64,000 nt of DNA from Clostridium sardiniense (GTDB lineage: Bacteria > Bacillota > Clostridia > Clostridiales > Clostridiaceae): NCBI RefSeq assembly GCF_016907995.1, contig NZ_JAFBDA010000002.1:124001-188000 (forward strand), in the 5' to 3' direction. Under the pieces are notes generated by a model. It was not told where the DNA came from. It ran no database searches and saw nothing but the letters and a program-made list of their open reading frames with translations. Position numbers and translations under genes: made by a program. Below, one piece after another: positions 1 to 8,961 of the stretch (positions within the stretch are counted from its first letter, which is position 1; every line of letters starts with the position of its first letter).

Positions 1-1177
1 TGGAAATGGCGTAATTATAAAAGATGAAGATGGAAATGAATATATAGATTTCGTTCTAGCATGGGGACCATTAATATTAGGTCACTGTGATAGTGATGTT
101 GTTAATGCTATAAATGAAGAATCAAAAATTGCATTAGCATTTGGTGCTCCAACAAAACTTGAGCTTGAAGTAAGTAAGTTTATGTGCGAAAATTTAGATA
201 CAATAGACATGATAAGAATGGTAAACTCAGGTACAGAAGCTACAATGAGTGCTATAAAACTTGCTAGAGGATATACTAAAAAGAATAAAATAGTTAAATT
301 TGCTGGTTGCTACCATGGACATTTTGATGGATTCTTAGTTGAAGCAGGTTCAGGAGTATTAACTGAAGGAATAGCTGGATCACAAGGAGTACCAGAAGAT
401 AGTATTAAAAATACTTTAATAGGTATATATAATGATGAAAAAAGTATGGAAGATCTATTCTCTAAATATGGAGATGATATAGCATGCGTAATTATAGAAC
501 CAGTTGCAGGTAATATGGGTGTTATAAAAGCAAAGGATAGCTTTATCAAAACTTTAAGAAGATTATGTGATGAGCATGGCGCACTTCTAATTTTTGATGA
601 GGTTATGAGTGGATTTAGAGTTGCATTTAAAGGTGCTCAAAGTCTATTTGAAGAAAAGCCTGATTTAGTAACATATGCAAAAATAATGGGAGGCGGACTT
701 CCATGTGGTGCATATGGTGGAAAAAGAGAAATAATGGAGCATTTATCACCGCTTGGAGGAGTATATCAAGCAGGAACAATGTCAGGAAATCCTATTGTAA
801 TGGCAGCTGGACTTGCAACATTAACAAAACTTAAAAATAATTTAGATGGATATGATAAGATAGAAGCTCTTGGAAAGAAGTTAGAAGAAGGTATTGCTAG
901 AATATCAGAAGAAAATGGAATAGGTTCAGTTGTAAATAGACTAGGGGGAATGATGACAATATTCTTTACTGACGATTCTAAAGTAGAAAGTTATGAAGAT
1001 GTTAAAAAATGTGATGGAGAAAGATTTAAGAGATACTTCCTTCATATGTTAAATGAAGGCTTTAATATACCACCATCACAATTTGAAGCAGTATTTTTAT
1101 CAGTTAAGCATACAGAAGAGCATATTGATAAGTTCTTAAAGGCATTTGAAGGATTTGCAAAGAAGGAAGCAAAATAA
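1..1177 (+). CDS. hemL: Glutamate-1-semialdehyde 2,1-aminomutase, 5' end cut by the window
   Basis: PLP enzyme that converts glutamate-1-semialdehyde to 5-aminolevulinate in the C5 tetrapyrrole pathway, cytoplasmic. The reading frame is open from base 2 and about 391 residues are visible; the family is usually about 425-430, so roughly 35-40 N-terminal residues lie outside the window. Visible class-III aminotransferase landmarks are NSGTEA, the GCYHGHFDG stretch, FDEVMSGFR and the PLP lysine in [10 protein letters not shown] (codon 680-682). The stop is one base before the ATG of the CbiK-like gene, so the two are translationally linked. This is how hemL often closes clostridial siroheme/cobalamin operons; those upstream genes are inferred, not seen. 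Identification is secure. Confidence 0.96.
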   Translation, partial: GNGVIIKDEDGNEYIDFVLAWGPLILGHCDSDVVNAINEESKIALAFGAPTKLELEVSKFMCENLDTIDMIRMVNSGTEATMSAIKLARGYTKKNKIVKFAGCYHGHFDGFLVEAGSGVLTEGIAGSQGVPEDSIKNTLIGIYNDEKSMEDLFSKYGDDIACVIIEPVAGNMGVIKAKDSFIKTLRRLCDEHGALLIFDEVMSGFRVAFKGAQSLFEEKPDLVTYAKIMGGGLPCGAYGGKREIMEHLSPLGGVYQAGTMSGNPIVMAAGLATLTKLKNNLDGYDKIEALGKKLEEGIARISEENGIGSVVNRLGGMMTIFFTDDSKVESYEDVKKCDGERFKRYFLHMLNEGFNIPPSQFEAVFLSVKHTEEHIDKFLKAFEGFAKKEAK

Positions 1178-1178
1178 T

Positions 1179-1931
1179 ATGGATAAGAAGAAAGCTATAG
1201 TAATAGTAGCTTTTGGAACAGCTAAGGATGCAGGATTTAATAAATACCTGCTTCCTTTTAAAAAAGATGTAGAAGAAAAATATGGAGAAAGCTTTAATTG
1301 TTTTTTTGCACTAACTAGTAAAAAAATGCTTAGCAAATTAAGTGTAGATGTCAAGAGCTATGAGGATACTTTGGAAGAACTTAAAATGAAAAATTATGAT
1401 GAGGTATATGTTGAAACTCTGTATTTTTCAAAAGGTAAGGAATATTCAAAGGTTGAAGAGATAACAAATAAATATATAAATTCTTTTGAGATTATAAAAA
1501 TAACAAAACCTATTCTAGAAGAGAATAAAAATTTAATTGATGAATATTTTAATAAATATGATAACATCCTTTTTATTTGTCATGGCGTATTAGATTCAGA
1601 AGAATCTTTAGAAGAAGAATATATTAAAGGTGCAATAAAAGAAAAAAGTAAAGGACAGAGTTATGTTGCTTTAATAAATAAGCAAGATGATTATAAAAAT
1701 GTAATATCTAATATAAAAAATGATAATATTCCTAAGGTAACAATAGTACCTATACTTATCACTAAAGGATATCATTTTAAAAAGGATATCATAGCTGAAA
1801 GTAAAGAAAGCTTTTTAGGAAAATTAAAGAATGAGGATATTACGGTAGAAGTTGTAGATAAGTCCTTAGGAGAGAATGAATTTTTTAGACAAGTAGTACT
1901 AGAAAGTTTAGATAAAATAATTGAAGAGTAG
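1179..1931 (+). CDS. cbiK: Anaerobic sirohydrochlorin cobaltochelatase, CbiK family
   Basis: Predicted to insert Co2+ into sirohydrochlorin in early-insertion (anaerobic) cobalamin synthesis. The 250-residue product starts with the typical KKAIVIVAFGTA strand and has the two active-site histidines expected of CbiK: His135 in FICHGV and His199 in KGYHFKKD, close to His145 and His207 of Salmonella CbiK. The ATG at 1179 was chosen over an in-frame ATG at 1146 because the latter lies inside hemL; the chosen start follows the hemL stop by one base, with a GAAGGA site inside the hemL end. Sequence similarity to enteric CbiK is modest, so iron chelation for heme or siroheme remains possible, but the hemL coupling favours tetrapyrrole metallation. 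Confidence 0.85.
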   Translation: MDKKKAIVIVAFGTAKDAGFNKYLLPFKKDVEEKYGESFNCFFALTSKKMLSKLSVDVKSYEDTLEELKMKNYDEVYVETLYFSKGKEYSKVEEITNKYINSFEIIKITKPILEENKNLIDEYFNKYDNILFICHGVLDSEESLEEEYIKGAIKEKSKGQSYVALINKQDDYKNVISNIKNDNIPKVTIVPILITKGYHFKKDIIAESKESFLGKLKNEDITVEVVDKSLGENEFFRQVVLESLDKIIEE

Positions 1932-2027
1932 GAGAGCTTCTTCTGGAATAATAGTAGATAAAATATAAAAAAAGTATATAAAGGTACTGTATATGCCCTT
2001 ATAGGAATTAATATCGCATTACCTAGC

Positions 2028-2079
2028 AAATAAAAATAAGTGGTGATTTAATTAATTAAATCACCACTTATTTTTATTT
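2028..2079. terminator. Perfect 52-bp palindrome, bidirectional terminator
   Basis: Two 26-base arms (2028-2053 and 2054-2079) are exact reverse complements. The A-rich left edge and T-rich right edge give a T-tract on both strands. It separates cbiK (+) from the small minus-strand gene, whose TAA stop (2078-2080) overlaps its right edge. Confidence 0.85.
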
Positions 2080-2236
2080 AGATGTCATCTACATCAGTTT
2101 CTTCACCATATCTTACAGTGCCTTCAGCAGAGAAGCTATCTCTAGGATCTTTTTCTATAAAGTTACCGTCATTTGGTTCTTTAGATTTTTTACAACTACT
2201 ATTTGTGGAATTGAAATTTTTCTTTTTATTTCTCAT
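2078..2236 (-). CDS. Small hydrophilic protein of unknown function, 52 residues
   Basis: A 52-codon frame starts with ATG at 2236 (minus strand) after a strong AGGAGGT ribosome-binding site about 8 bases upstream. The product begins MRNKKKNFNSTN and is basic at the N-terminus (five Lys/Arg in the first six residues), then acidic at the C-terminus (ending ETDVDDI). It has one Cys, no membrane segment and no signal peptide. The composition recalls small clostridial proteins seen in sporulating cells, but I do not recognise a named family. The opposite-strand frame over the same bases lacks a ribosome-binding site. Confidence 0.7.
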   Translation of the reverse strand: MRNKKKNFNSTNSSCKKSKEPNDGNFIEKDPRDSFSAEGTVRYGEETDVDDI

Positions 2237-2407
2237 AAAATTACCTCCTAATCTAATTAAGTGTTATTTTGTGTATAACTTATATAATTATCCATAAAAC
2301 GATTAAAAAGTTCACACAATAGAAAAAAAGTTTACAAAATAGAGACAAATAATAATAAATTATGGTAATATGAAATTACTAATTAATTAAACGGAGGGGA
2401 AAAAGGT

Positions 2408-2917
2408 ATGGAAATATCAAACGAATTGTTAAAAACAATGTCTATGCTATTTGTTATAATAACTATATTTACTTTAATAAATTATATATTTGTTGCTTTA
2501 GCAACATATAGAATAGCTAAAAAAGAAAATGTAGACAACCCATGGTTATCATGGATACCAATAGGTAATTCATATATATTAATTAAACTTGGGAAGGGAA
2601 ACATGTTATTTCTTGCACCTTTAATTATTTCTATGTTTACTTCAGGAATAGTTAGAGAAGTAAGTATGGCTGTGTATGTAGTTTATTCAGTTTATATGTA
2701 TTACAAAATATGTGATAGATATGAAGTTAGCTTTATACCAATAGCTATTGGATCATCTACACTAGTTATAGGATTATTCCCAGGACTTGTGGGTCTTACA
2801 ATACCTGTTTATTTAATAGGTGTTTATGGACAATGGAAGCTTTACAAAGGGGCTACAAATGGGTCCGTAAATAAAAGAAAAATAACATCAAAGATTACGA
2901 ATAAAAAGAAAAAATAA
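2408..2917 (+). CDS. Conserved integral membrane protein, unknown function
   Basis: The 169-residue product has about four hydrophobic segments (roughly residues 12-36, 72-90, 92-108 and 115-145). A conserved-looking cytoplasmic loop, AKKENVDNPWLSWIPIGNSYIL, lies between the first and second. The C-terminus is strongly basic (KRKITSKITNKKKK), consistent with an inside tail. The start follows a GGAGGGG site at about 2394. Proteins of this plan with the NPW.SW.P.GN loop are common in Clostridia, but no biochemical role is known to me. It stands alone, with a terminator after it. Confidence 0.75.
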   Translation: MEISNELLKTMSMLFVIITIFTLINYIFVALATYRIAKKENVDNPWLSWIPIGNSYILIKLGKGNMLFLAPLIISMFTSGIVREVSMAVYVVYSVYMYYKICDRYEVSFIPIAIGSSTLVIGLFPGLVGLTIPVYLIGVYGQWKLYKGATNGSVNKRKITSKITNKKKK

Positions 2918-2926
2918 GTATAGATT

Positions 2927-2975
2927 ATAAGAGTATTTCAAGTTTATAAAGTAACGTAGTACTCTTATATTTTTT
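2927..2975 (+). terminator. Rho-independent terminator after the membrane protein gene
   Basis: ATAAGAGTA (2927-2935) pairs with TACTCTTAT (2960-2968), followed by a T-rich run. The loop is long (24 bases), so it is a moderate terminator. Confidence 0.6.
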
Positions 2976-3038
2976 ATTTCCAAAAGTTAATAAAAAATAT
3001 ATAATATATATAAAATAAAAACAGGAGGACATAATAAA

Positions 3039-4100
3039 ATGAGAAAAAGCAAAAAGATTATTGTTTCAATAATCTCAGCAGTATTTATGACTACGTTATT
3101 TGTAGGTTGTAGTACTAAAAATAAACAAGAGCAGGTTACTATAAACTTTTTTAACTGGGCGGAAAATATACCAGATGAAGTTATAAGTGATTTTGAAAAA
3201 GAAACTGGAATCAAAGTTGTACAAGATACATATGCAAATATGGGAGAGATGTATGCTAAACTATCTTCTGGGGCTGTACAGTATGATTTAGCAGTTCCTT
3301 CAGATTATATGGTTGATAGATTAAGAAAAGAAGATAGACTAGAGAAGATAGATTATAACAATATCCCAAACTTTGATAAGATAGATGATTCTTTTAAAGA
3401 TAAGTCAATTGATCCTAAAAATGAATATTCAGTTCCTTATATGTCAGGGACAATAGGAATTTTATATAACAAGGATTTAGTTAAGGGAAAAATTGATAGT
3501 TGGAATAGTCTTTGGGATCTACAATATAAAAAGAGTGTATTTATGTTAGATGATATGAGAGATGCACTAGGAGTATCATTAAAAAGACTTGGATATTCAA
3601 TAAATTCAACTAATCAAGAAGAGATAAATAAAGCAAAAGATGAATTGATAAAGCTAGATACTAATGGAAACTTATTAGCTTATGGAGATGATGATCTTTT
3701 AGATAAAATGGTTGCAGGAGAAGCGGCACTTTGTGTATTATGGTCAGGTGAAGGTCTTAATTTAGCTGATGAACATGAAAACTTAGAATTTGTAGTTCCA
3801 AAGGAAGGAGCCGATTTCTGGGTTGATTCGCTAGTAATTCCAAAAGGTGCAAAACATAAAAAAGAAGCAGAAATGTTTATAAATTATTTATGTAGCAAAG
3901 AGCCAGCTTTAAAGATAGCAGAGGAGATTGGATATACAACACCTCAAAAGGAAGCTAAAGAAGCACAGGAAGATCATGTTAAAAATAATCCGAATGCTTA
4001 TATGCCAAAGGAAGTTGTAGATAAATGTGAGACTTATGAGTATTTAGGTGATAAACTGAAACTTTATGATGAAGCATTTACAAAAGTTAAGAATAGATAA
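3039..4100 (+). CDS. potD: Polyamine-type ABC transporter substrate-binding lipoprotein, orphan PotD
   Basis: Extracellular solute-binding protein of the PotD/PotF family, predicted to bind spermidine or putrescine outside the membrane. The signal peptide (residues 1-23) ends in a lipobox, LFVGC, giving a lipidated Cys24. The mature protein starts with the family hallmark INFFNWAENIPDEVISDFEKET and carries YDLAVPSDYMVDRL and WSGEG pocket segments. Length (353) is normal. The start follows an ACAGGAGGAC site. Unusually, no potA, potB or potC is adjacent: hairpins bracket it on both sides, so it is monocistronic. It may serve a permease elsewhere or act as a sensor; a different cationic or amine ligand is possible. 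Confidence 0.88.
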   Translation: MRKSKKIIVSIISAVFMTTLFVGCSTKNKQEQVTINFFNWAENIPDEVISDFEKETGIKVVQDTYANMGEMYAKLSSGAVQYDLAVPSDYMVDRLRKEDRLEKIDYNNIPNFDKIDDSFKDKSIDPKNEYSVPYMSGTIGILYNKDLVKGKIDSWNSLWDLQYKKSVFMLDDMRDALGVSLKRLGYSINSTNQEEINKAKDELIKLDTNGNLLAYGDDDLLDKMVAGEAALCVLWSGEGLNLADEHENLEFVVPKEGADFWVDSLVIPKGAKHKKEAEMFINYLCSKEPALKIAEEIGYTTPQKEAKEAQEDHVKNNPNAYMPKEVVDKCETYEYLGDKLKLYDEAFTKVKNR

Positions 4101-4113
4101 TTAATTTATATTT

Positions 4114-4147
4114 AATAAGGTACTACTTTTGTAGTGCCTTATTTTGA
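4114..4147 (+). terminator. Rho-independent terminator of the potD-like gene
   Basis: A 13-bp stem with one T.G wobble (4114-4126 with 4131-4143) and a TTTT loop, followed by TTTTG. Confidence 0.8.
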
Positions 4148-4198
4148 TATATAATAATGAATAAGGGGACATAAATCTAAATTAAGGAGCTGAAATTT

Positions 4199-4765
4199 AT
4201 GAGCGATGAGAGAATAATTGATTTTAATGAATTAAAAAATAGAGTAAATGAAAAAGATATAGATAAATTTGAAGGTTATATGTATGATTTGTTTTATAAA
4301 ACACAAACAGGAGAGCTGAGTTTAAGTGACTTCTCTTTAAATATTTCAAAATACATGGAAGAAAATAATATTTCACAACAAAAACTTTTTGAAATACAAA
4401 AGAAGGTTATGGAAAGATACGGTTTTGATCCTTCAGGTATGGAAGAAAGTTTAAAGAATATGGGGATTGATATAAATTTAGAAGATATTCAGCCTGATTA
4501 TGAAAAGCTAAGAAAGAAAATGTCATTCCAAGAAAAATATAATAAGAAGGTTTTAGCAAAACAAATAGAAGAATATTCAATACAAAATGAAAATAATAAT
4601 GTAAGAATTATTTTAGACAAAGAATATGTAACTATAGTAAGTGAAAAATCAATAGATTTAAATGATACTGAATTAAATGAGTTTTTATGCTCATACAAGA
4701 AGATGGTAGAGGGTAATACATTAAAGATTACTATGTGCCAAAATAGTAGTATATACGATTATTAG
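4199..4765 (+). CDS. Conserved clostridial protein, DUF3867-like, unknown function
   Basis: The 188-residue soluble protein has no signal peptide or membrane segment. It starts MSDERIIDFNELKNRVNEKDIDKFE; the first 110 residues are predicted helical and charged, including GFDPSGMEESLKNMGIDINLEDIQPDYEKLR. The last 60 residues look like a small beta-rich domain (NVRIILDKEYVTIVSEKSIDLND). It resembles the clostridial DUF3867 group by memory only. The start has AAGGAGCTG 9 bases upstream. A perfect terminator follows, so it is a single-gene unit. Confidence 0.7.
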   Translation: MSDERIIDFNELKNRVNEKDIDKFEGYMYDLFYKTQTGELSLSDFSLNISKYMEENNISQQKLFEIQKKVMERYGFDPSGMEESLKNMGIDINLEDIQPDYEKLRKKMSFQEKYNKKVLAKQIEEYSIQNENNNVRIILDKEYVTIVSEKSIDLNDTELNEFLCSYKKMVEGNTLKITMCQNSSIYDY

Positions 4766-4767
4766 AT

Positions 4768-4795
4768 AAAAGCCAGTATTAATACTGGCTTTTCA
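4768..4795 (+). terminator. Rho-independent terminator, perfect 13-bp stem
   Basis: Arms 4768-4780 and 4781-4793 are exact complements ending in TTTT, just after the DUF3867-like gene. Confidence 0.85.
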
Positions 4796-4847
4796 TTTTA
4801 CTTTTATAAGAAAAATGATATAATATTTTGATGAACGAGGTGATAAG

Positions 4848-5714
4848 ATGAGTATAGCAGGACAAGGTTGTGAAAGATTAATTCCAGAAGAGGAAAAGAA
4901 AACCTTAGAGGAAATTGAAAGAAGTATAGTTAAAAGATATAGAAAAAAGATATGGACTAAATTTGTTAAGGCAGTTAAGCAATATAATCTAATTGAAGAA
5001 GGAGATAAAATTGCTGTAGCTATTTCAGGTGGAAAAGATTCACTTCTTATGGCAAAATTATTTCAAGAGATTCAAAAACATGGTCAAATTAAATTTGACT
5101 TAGAGTTTATTGCTATGGATCCAGGATATCACGAACAAATAAGAGAACTTTTAATAGATAATTGTAATTATCTAAATATACCAATACATATTTATGAATC
5201 CGGAATATTTAAGGTTATTGATGAAAAGGCTAGCGAGTATCCTTGTTATCTTTGTGCAAGAATGAGAAGAGGTTCTTTATATGCAAAAGCTCAAGAACTT
5301 GGATGTAATAAGCTTGCCCTTGGACATCACTATAATGATGTTATAGAGACAACTCTTTTAAATATTCTTTATGCAGGAAACTTTAAGACAATGCTACCAA
5401 AGCTTAAGTCAAAGAATTTTGAAGGGCTTGAACTTATAAGACCAATGTACTTTATAGAAGAAGATTATATTAAGAGATTCATAAATTATAGTGGAATATG
5501 GCCTCTTAACTGTGCGTGTATGGTTGCAGCTAAAAAGGTCGGAAATAAGAGATTTGAAATAAAAGATTTAATAAAAAATCTTAAAGAAAACTTTGATGGA
5601 GTAGATAAATCAATATTTAAAGCAGCAGAAAATGTATCTATGGATTCTATCTTAGGGTGGGAAAAGGATGGAGTAAAACATTCTTATTTAGATTTTTATA
5701 ATGAAGAAGAATAA
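4848..5714 (+). CDS. ttcA: TtcA-like tRNA 2-thiocytidine (PP-loop ATPase) protein
   Basis: PP-loop enzyme predicted to activate a tRNA base with ATP for sulfur insertion (2-thiocytidine at position 32 in the TtcA family). The ATP-binding loop SGGKDS is at residues 60-65. Three cysteines that can hold the TtcA-type iron-sulfur cluster are at Cys133 and Cys136 (CYLC) and Cys222/224 (NCAC), matching the C-x2-C plus distal Cys pattern of TtcA. LALGHHYNDVIETTLLN is the second conserved block. The N-terminal 40 residues are basic, as expected for tRNA binding. It is monocistronic, with a terminator overlapping its stop. Exact target base is inferred from family membership. Confidence 0.83.
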   Translation: MSIAGQGCERLIPEEEKKTLEEIERSIVKRYRKKIWTKFVKAVKQYNLIEEGDKIAVAISGGKDSLLMAKLFQEIQKHGQIKFDLEFIAMDPGYHEQIRELLIDNCNYLNIPIHIYESGIFKVIDEKASEYPCYLCARMRRGSLYAKAQELGCNKLALGHHYNDVIETTLLNILYAGNFKTMLPKLKSKNFEGLELIRPMYFIEEDYIKRFINYSGIWPLNCACMVAAKKVGNKRFEIKDLIKNLKENFDGVDKSIFKAAENVSMDSILGWEKDGVKHSYLDFYNEEE

Positions 5715-5742
5715 AAAGTGGCTTGCATTAGCCACTTTTTTT
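5713..5742 (+). terminator. Terminator between convergent ttcA-like and HAD genes
   Basis: AAAAAGTGGCT (5713-5723) pairs with AGCCACTTTTT (5730-5740). It can serve both strands. Confidence 0.85.
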
Positions 5743-5748
5743 ATATAA

Positions 5749-6615
5749 TTATGCTAGTTTTATATGCTCATAAATAGCATGAGCAACTCCATGCTCATCA
5801 TTTTTTAGAGTAACAAATTTACACTCTTTTTTAATATCATCTTTAGCATTACCCATTGCTACACTATATTTTACTTTTTTGAACATTGAAAGATCGTTAA
5901 AGTTATCTCCAATCGCCATAACATCGTCTAAAGATATATCAAGTGAGTTAGCAACATATTCAACAGCATTTCCTTTTGAGGAAAGATCACTTACTATTTC
6001 AAAATTATTATCATGAGATGAAACGATTGAAATACCTTTTATATCTTTAAGAGCTTTTCGGCCTCTTAATAATTTATTTTGACTAAATGATACTATTGCT
6101 ATATTATAGCAATGATCATTCATCATATCGTATATAGAATCAGCTTGTCTTAGTTCTGCTGAAGTGTCTGATATATAAAATAAATCTAAAAGATTATATA
6201 AATCCTCTTCCTTAAGAGAATCATCTGTTTCTTTAGCTTTATAAAAATCTGCAATTAATCGTTCTCTTCCATTTGAAGGTTCAATTATATAGTTATCAGT
6301 TGATATAACATAATAAAAATTATTAAGATCTAAATAAGGTAATAGCTTTTCAAGAACAGATTTCTTTAGCGGATAAGATTGCAATTCATTACCTTGAGAT
6401 GTATGTATTTGTGATCCGTTACTAGATATTATAAAAGGGGTATCAATACCAGCAGTATTTAATATACTTTTAGCACTATTAAAAGTTCTGCCAGTTGAAA
6501 TTATAACTTCAATTCCTTTTCTTTGAGCCTCTAGAATAGCTAGTATATTTTCTTGACTAATATTATGATTTGAATTTAGAAGTGTTCCATCTAAATCAGT
6601 TGCAATTAATCTCAT
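5749..6615 (-). CDS. Cof-type HAD-IIB sugar-phosphatase-like hydrolase
   Basis: Haloacid-dehalogenase phosphatase of the Cof/YidA type, a cytoplasmic Mg2+-dependent phosphatase usually acting on sugar phosphates or FMN-like substrates. Motif I DLDGTLLNS is at residues 7-15, motif II IISTGR near 40, the motif III lysine in SSKGNAV near 213, and motif IV AIGDNFNDLSMF near 235. The C2 cap domain lies between. Length (288) is normal. The start follows TAGGAGGAT. It is monocistronic and divergent from the metallophosphoesterase. Substrate cannot be assigned from sequence. Confidence 0.88.
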   Translation of the reverse strand: MRLIATDLDGTLLNSNHNISQENILAILEAQRKGIEVIISTGRTFNSAKSILNTAGIDTPFIISSNGSQIHTSQGNELQSYPLKKSVLEKLLPYLDLNNFYYVISTDNYIIEPSNGRERLIADFYKAKETDDSLKEEDLYNLLDLFYISDTSAELRQADSIYDMMNDHCYNIAIVSFSQNKLLRGRKALKDIKGISIVSSHDNNFEIVSDLSSKGNAVEYVANSLDISLDDVMAIGDNFNDLSMFKKVKYSVAMGNAKDDIKKECKFVTLKNDEHGVAHAIYEHIKLA

Positions 6616-6820
6616 AAAAATCCTCCTAAATGTGATATATTATCAATTATATTTCTAAGAAATATTTTACCAATAAATTACTGAAAAGTATATTAGCATT
6701 AATTAATTTGAAAGCAAGTTTAAATTAATATATTAGCAGATTATATTTATAAGTATTAGATTAAAGTTATTTATGTTAATATAAATTTATTAGGTTATAT
6801 GATTTTAGGAGGAGAGGTTT

Positions 6821-7399
6821 TTGAGGGTAGCTATTATATCTGATTTGCATGGGAATTTAAAAGCGTTAGATTATTTTATTAATTACATAGAAAAAAATAA
6901 AATAAATATAGTGTTAAATCTCGGTGATATACTTGGGGGATTAAGACCAATTGAAGCTATGAGAATAATAAAGAATGATGAGAGGTTTATAAATGTATGC
7001 GGAAATCATGATGAAGATTTAGTATTTTTAGATGATGAACTAAGTAATGATGAAAAAATATGGCTTAGAAATATTCCAAAAAGCAGAGTTATTAATTTAT
7101 ATAATAAAAAATTTCTTATGGTTCATAGTAGAAAAGATAATAATAGAGATATACCAATTTTATATACTGGGGAAAGTATAGAGAAATTTTTAATGGACTA
7201 TGAAGGCGATTTTGAGTATGTATTGTTTGGTCATACTCACTATCAGTGTCTTTTATCCTTTTATGAAGGTAAAGTTTTAATAAATCCAGGTTCATTAGGT
7301 TTATCTTATGACAATAAAATAAGCTTTGCAATAATCAATATAAATAAAAATGAATTTAATATTGAATTTAAGAAGATTGATTATGAGAGTGAAGACTAA
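6821..7399 (+). CDS. Metallophosphoesterase, YfcE/MJ0936 type, TTG start
   Basis: Calcineurin-like phosphodiesterase with a full set of metal-ligand motifs: SDLHGN near residue 7, GDILGG near 36, CGNHDED near 61, GHTHY near 138. At 192 residues it is a minimal single-domain enzyme. The start is TTG at 6821, set by a TTAGGAGGAGAGG site and because MRVAIISDLHGN is where the family begins. Fifty-eight bases downstream is the MATE gene, probably co-transcribed. Relatives hydrolyse bis-p-nitrophenyl phosphate in vitro; the physiological substrate is unknown. Confidence 0.86.
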   Translation: MRVAIISDLHGNLKALDYFINYIEKNKINIVLNLGDILGGLRPIEAMRIIKNDERFINVCGNHDEDLVFLDDELSNDEKIWLRNIPKSRVINLYNKKFLMVHSRKDNNRDIPILYTGESIEKFLMDYEGDFEYVLFGHTHYQCLLSFYEGKVLINPGSLGLSYDNKISFAIININKNEFNIEFKKIDYESED

Positions 7400-7457
7400 C
7401 AGTATAGGATGTAATTATTAATGAATAGTTTTAAATAGAATTAGGAGAAAACACGGA

Positions 7458-8795
7458 ATGAAAAAAGTAGATTTACTAAAAGAAGATATATTAAAATTAA
7501 TAATTAGATATATGATTCCTAGCGTTACAGGGATGCTTGGACTTTCTTTATGTATCTTTTTAGATACTATGTTTATAGGACAAGGAATAGGAAATGATGG
7601 TCTTGCAGCATTAAATATTGGAATACCTATATATAATTTATTTAACTCAATTGGTCTTATATGTGGTGTTGGAGGCGCAACTGTTCTTGCTATAAGTATA
7701 GGAAAAAAGAGATATGATGAATTAGATGAAATTTTTACAGTATCAATTTCTATTGCATTTATAATAGGTGTTTTAATAACAGTGATTGGAAGTATATTTT
7801 TAAAGCAAATTTCTATTATTCTTGGAGCTTCAGATACATTATTACCACTTGTTATGGATTATTTAAAAGTAATTCTTGGAGGAAGTATAGCTTTTATAAT
7901 GGCAAGTATTTTGAATGTGTTTGTTAGGAATGATGGAGATCCTAAAAAGTCAATGTGGGCAATTATAGGAGTTAACATAACTAATATAGTATTAGATTAT
8001 ATATTTATATTTCCACTTAACATGGGAATGAAGGGGGCTGCTATAGCAACAACTATAGGGCAGATTGTTGGTATAGCAATATTACTTAGCCATTTTTTCA
8101 CTGGGAGAAATGGAATAAAGTTTAATATGAAAAGTTTATCAACAAAGTATGTAAAAAGAATTTTATCAAATGGATTCCCAAGTTTTATATTAGAGATATC
8201 AGCAGGAATAGTTATATTTATGTTTAATGTAAAGCTTGCTAAGATAAGTGGGGATTTAGCTGTTTCAGCATATAGTATTATTGCTAATGTAGCATTAATA
8301 TTTGTTGCAATTTTCAATGGTATATCACAAGGTATTCAGCCAATACTTGGAGTGAATTATGGAGCTGATAAATTGAAGAGAGTCTTTAAAACTTATAAAT
8401 TGGGAATAATAATAGCACTTATATCAGGAATAGTATTTTTAAGTATAGGATTATTTATGCCAAAGGTTTTAATAAGTATTTTTTCAAGTAATACAGAAGG
8501 GTTACTTGAAATAGCAACAAAGGGAATTAGAATATATTTCTTAGCCTTCATTCCAATAGGAATAAATATAGTTAATATAGGTTTCTTACAATCCATAGAA
8601 AAATCTAAATTATCTACTTGGTTATCATTAATTAGAGGATTTGTACTAATCATAATAGTTCTTAATATATTCTCTATAATTTTTGGGGTAGATGGAGTTT
8701 GGATGACTATACCTATAGTAGAATCTATAACTATAATTTTATCTGGAATAATAGTTAAAAAAATTGAAGGAAGAATTGGGATAGTTCACAAATAA
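7458..8795 (+). CDS. MATE-family multidrug/toxin efflux transporter
   Basis: The 445-residue membrane protein has about 12 transmembrane segments in the two-bundle MATE arrangement. It starts KKVDLLKEDILKLIIRYMIPSVTGMLGLSLCIFLDTMFIGQGIG, the usual N-terminal MATE signature, and has the second-half repeat SNGFPSFILEISAGIV. It is predicted to export cationic drugs or metabolites in exchange for Na+ or H+. The start follows TAGGAGAAAA. It lies just downstream of the metallophosphoesterase. No regulator is adjacent, so the substrate is open. Confidence 0.9.
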   Translation: MKKVDLLKEDILKLIIRYMIPSVTGMLGLSLCIFLDTMFIGQGIGNDGLAALNIGIPIYNLFNSIGLICGVGGATVLAISIGKKRYDELDEIFTVSISIAFIIGVLITVIGSIFLKQISIILGASDTLLPLVMDYLKVILGGSIAFIMASILNVFVRNDGDPKKSMWAIIGVNITNIVLDYIFIFPLNMGMKGAAIATTIGQIVGIAILLSHFFTGRNGIKFNMKSLSTKYVKRILSNGFPSFILEISAGIVIFMFNVKLAKISGDLAVSAYSIIANVALIFVAIFNGISQGIQPILGVNYGADKLKRVFKTYKLGIIIALISGIVFLSIGLFMPKVLISIFSSNTEGLLEIATKGIRIYFLAFIPIGINIVNIGFLQSIEKSKLSTWLSLIRGFVLIIIVLNIFSIIFGVDGVWMTIPIVESITIILSGIIVKKIEGRIGIVHK

Positions 8796-8961
8796 TGCTA
8801 TAATTAAAAGGAAATTTATAAGGTTAATTTTAATATGTCCTAGGAAATAACCTAAGGTAAATTAAATTTACTCTTAGATTAAAGTATGAATATAAACTAA
8901 TTAAGCTAATTTTATAAAATATTATAAACTAGAGATTAAATAAGAAAGAGGGATGGGAATA

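Noticed and set aside
2082..2297. Plus-strand frame of 71 codons
   Set aside because: It is antisense to the 52-residue minus-strand gene, begins in the terminator and has no ribosome-binding site.
8796..8952. Candidate structured leader before the YdjC gene
   Set aside because: Only short AT-rich palindromes are visible; none forms a recognised riboswitch or a convincing terminator.
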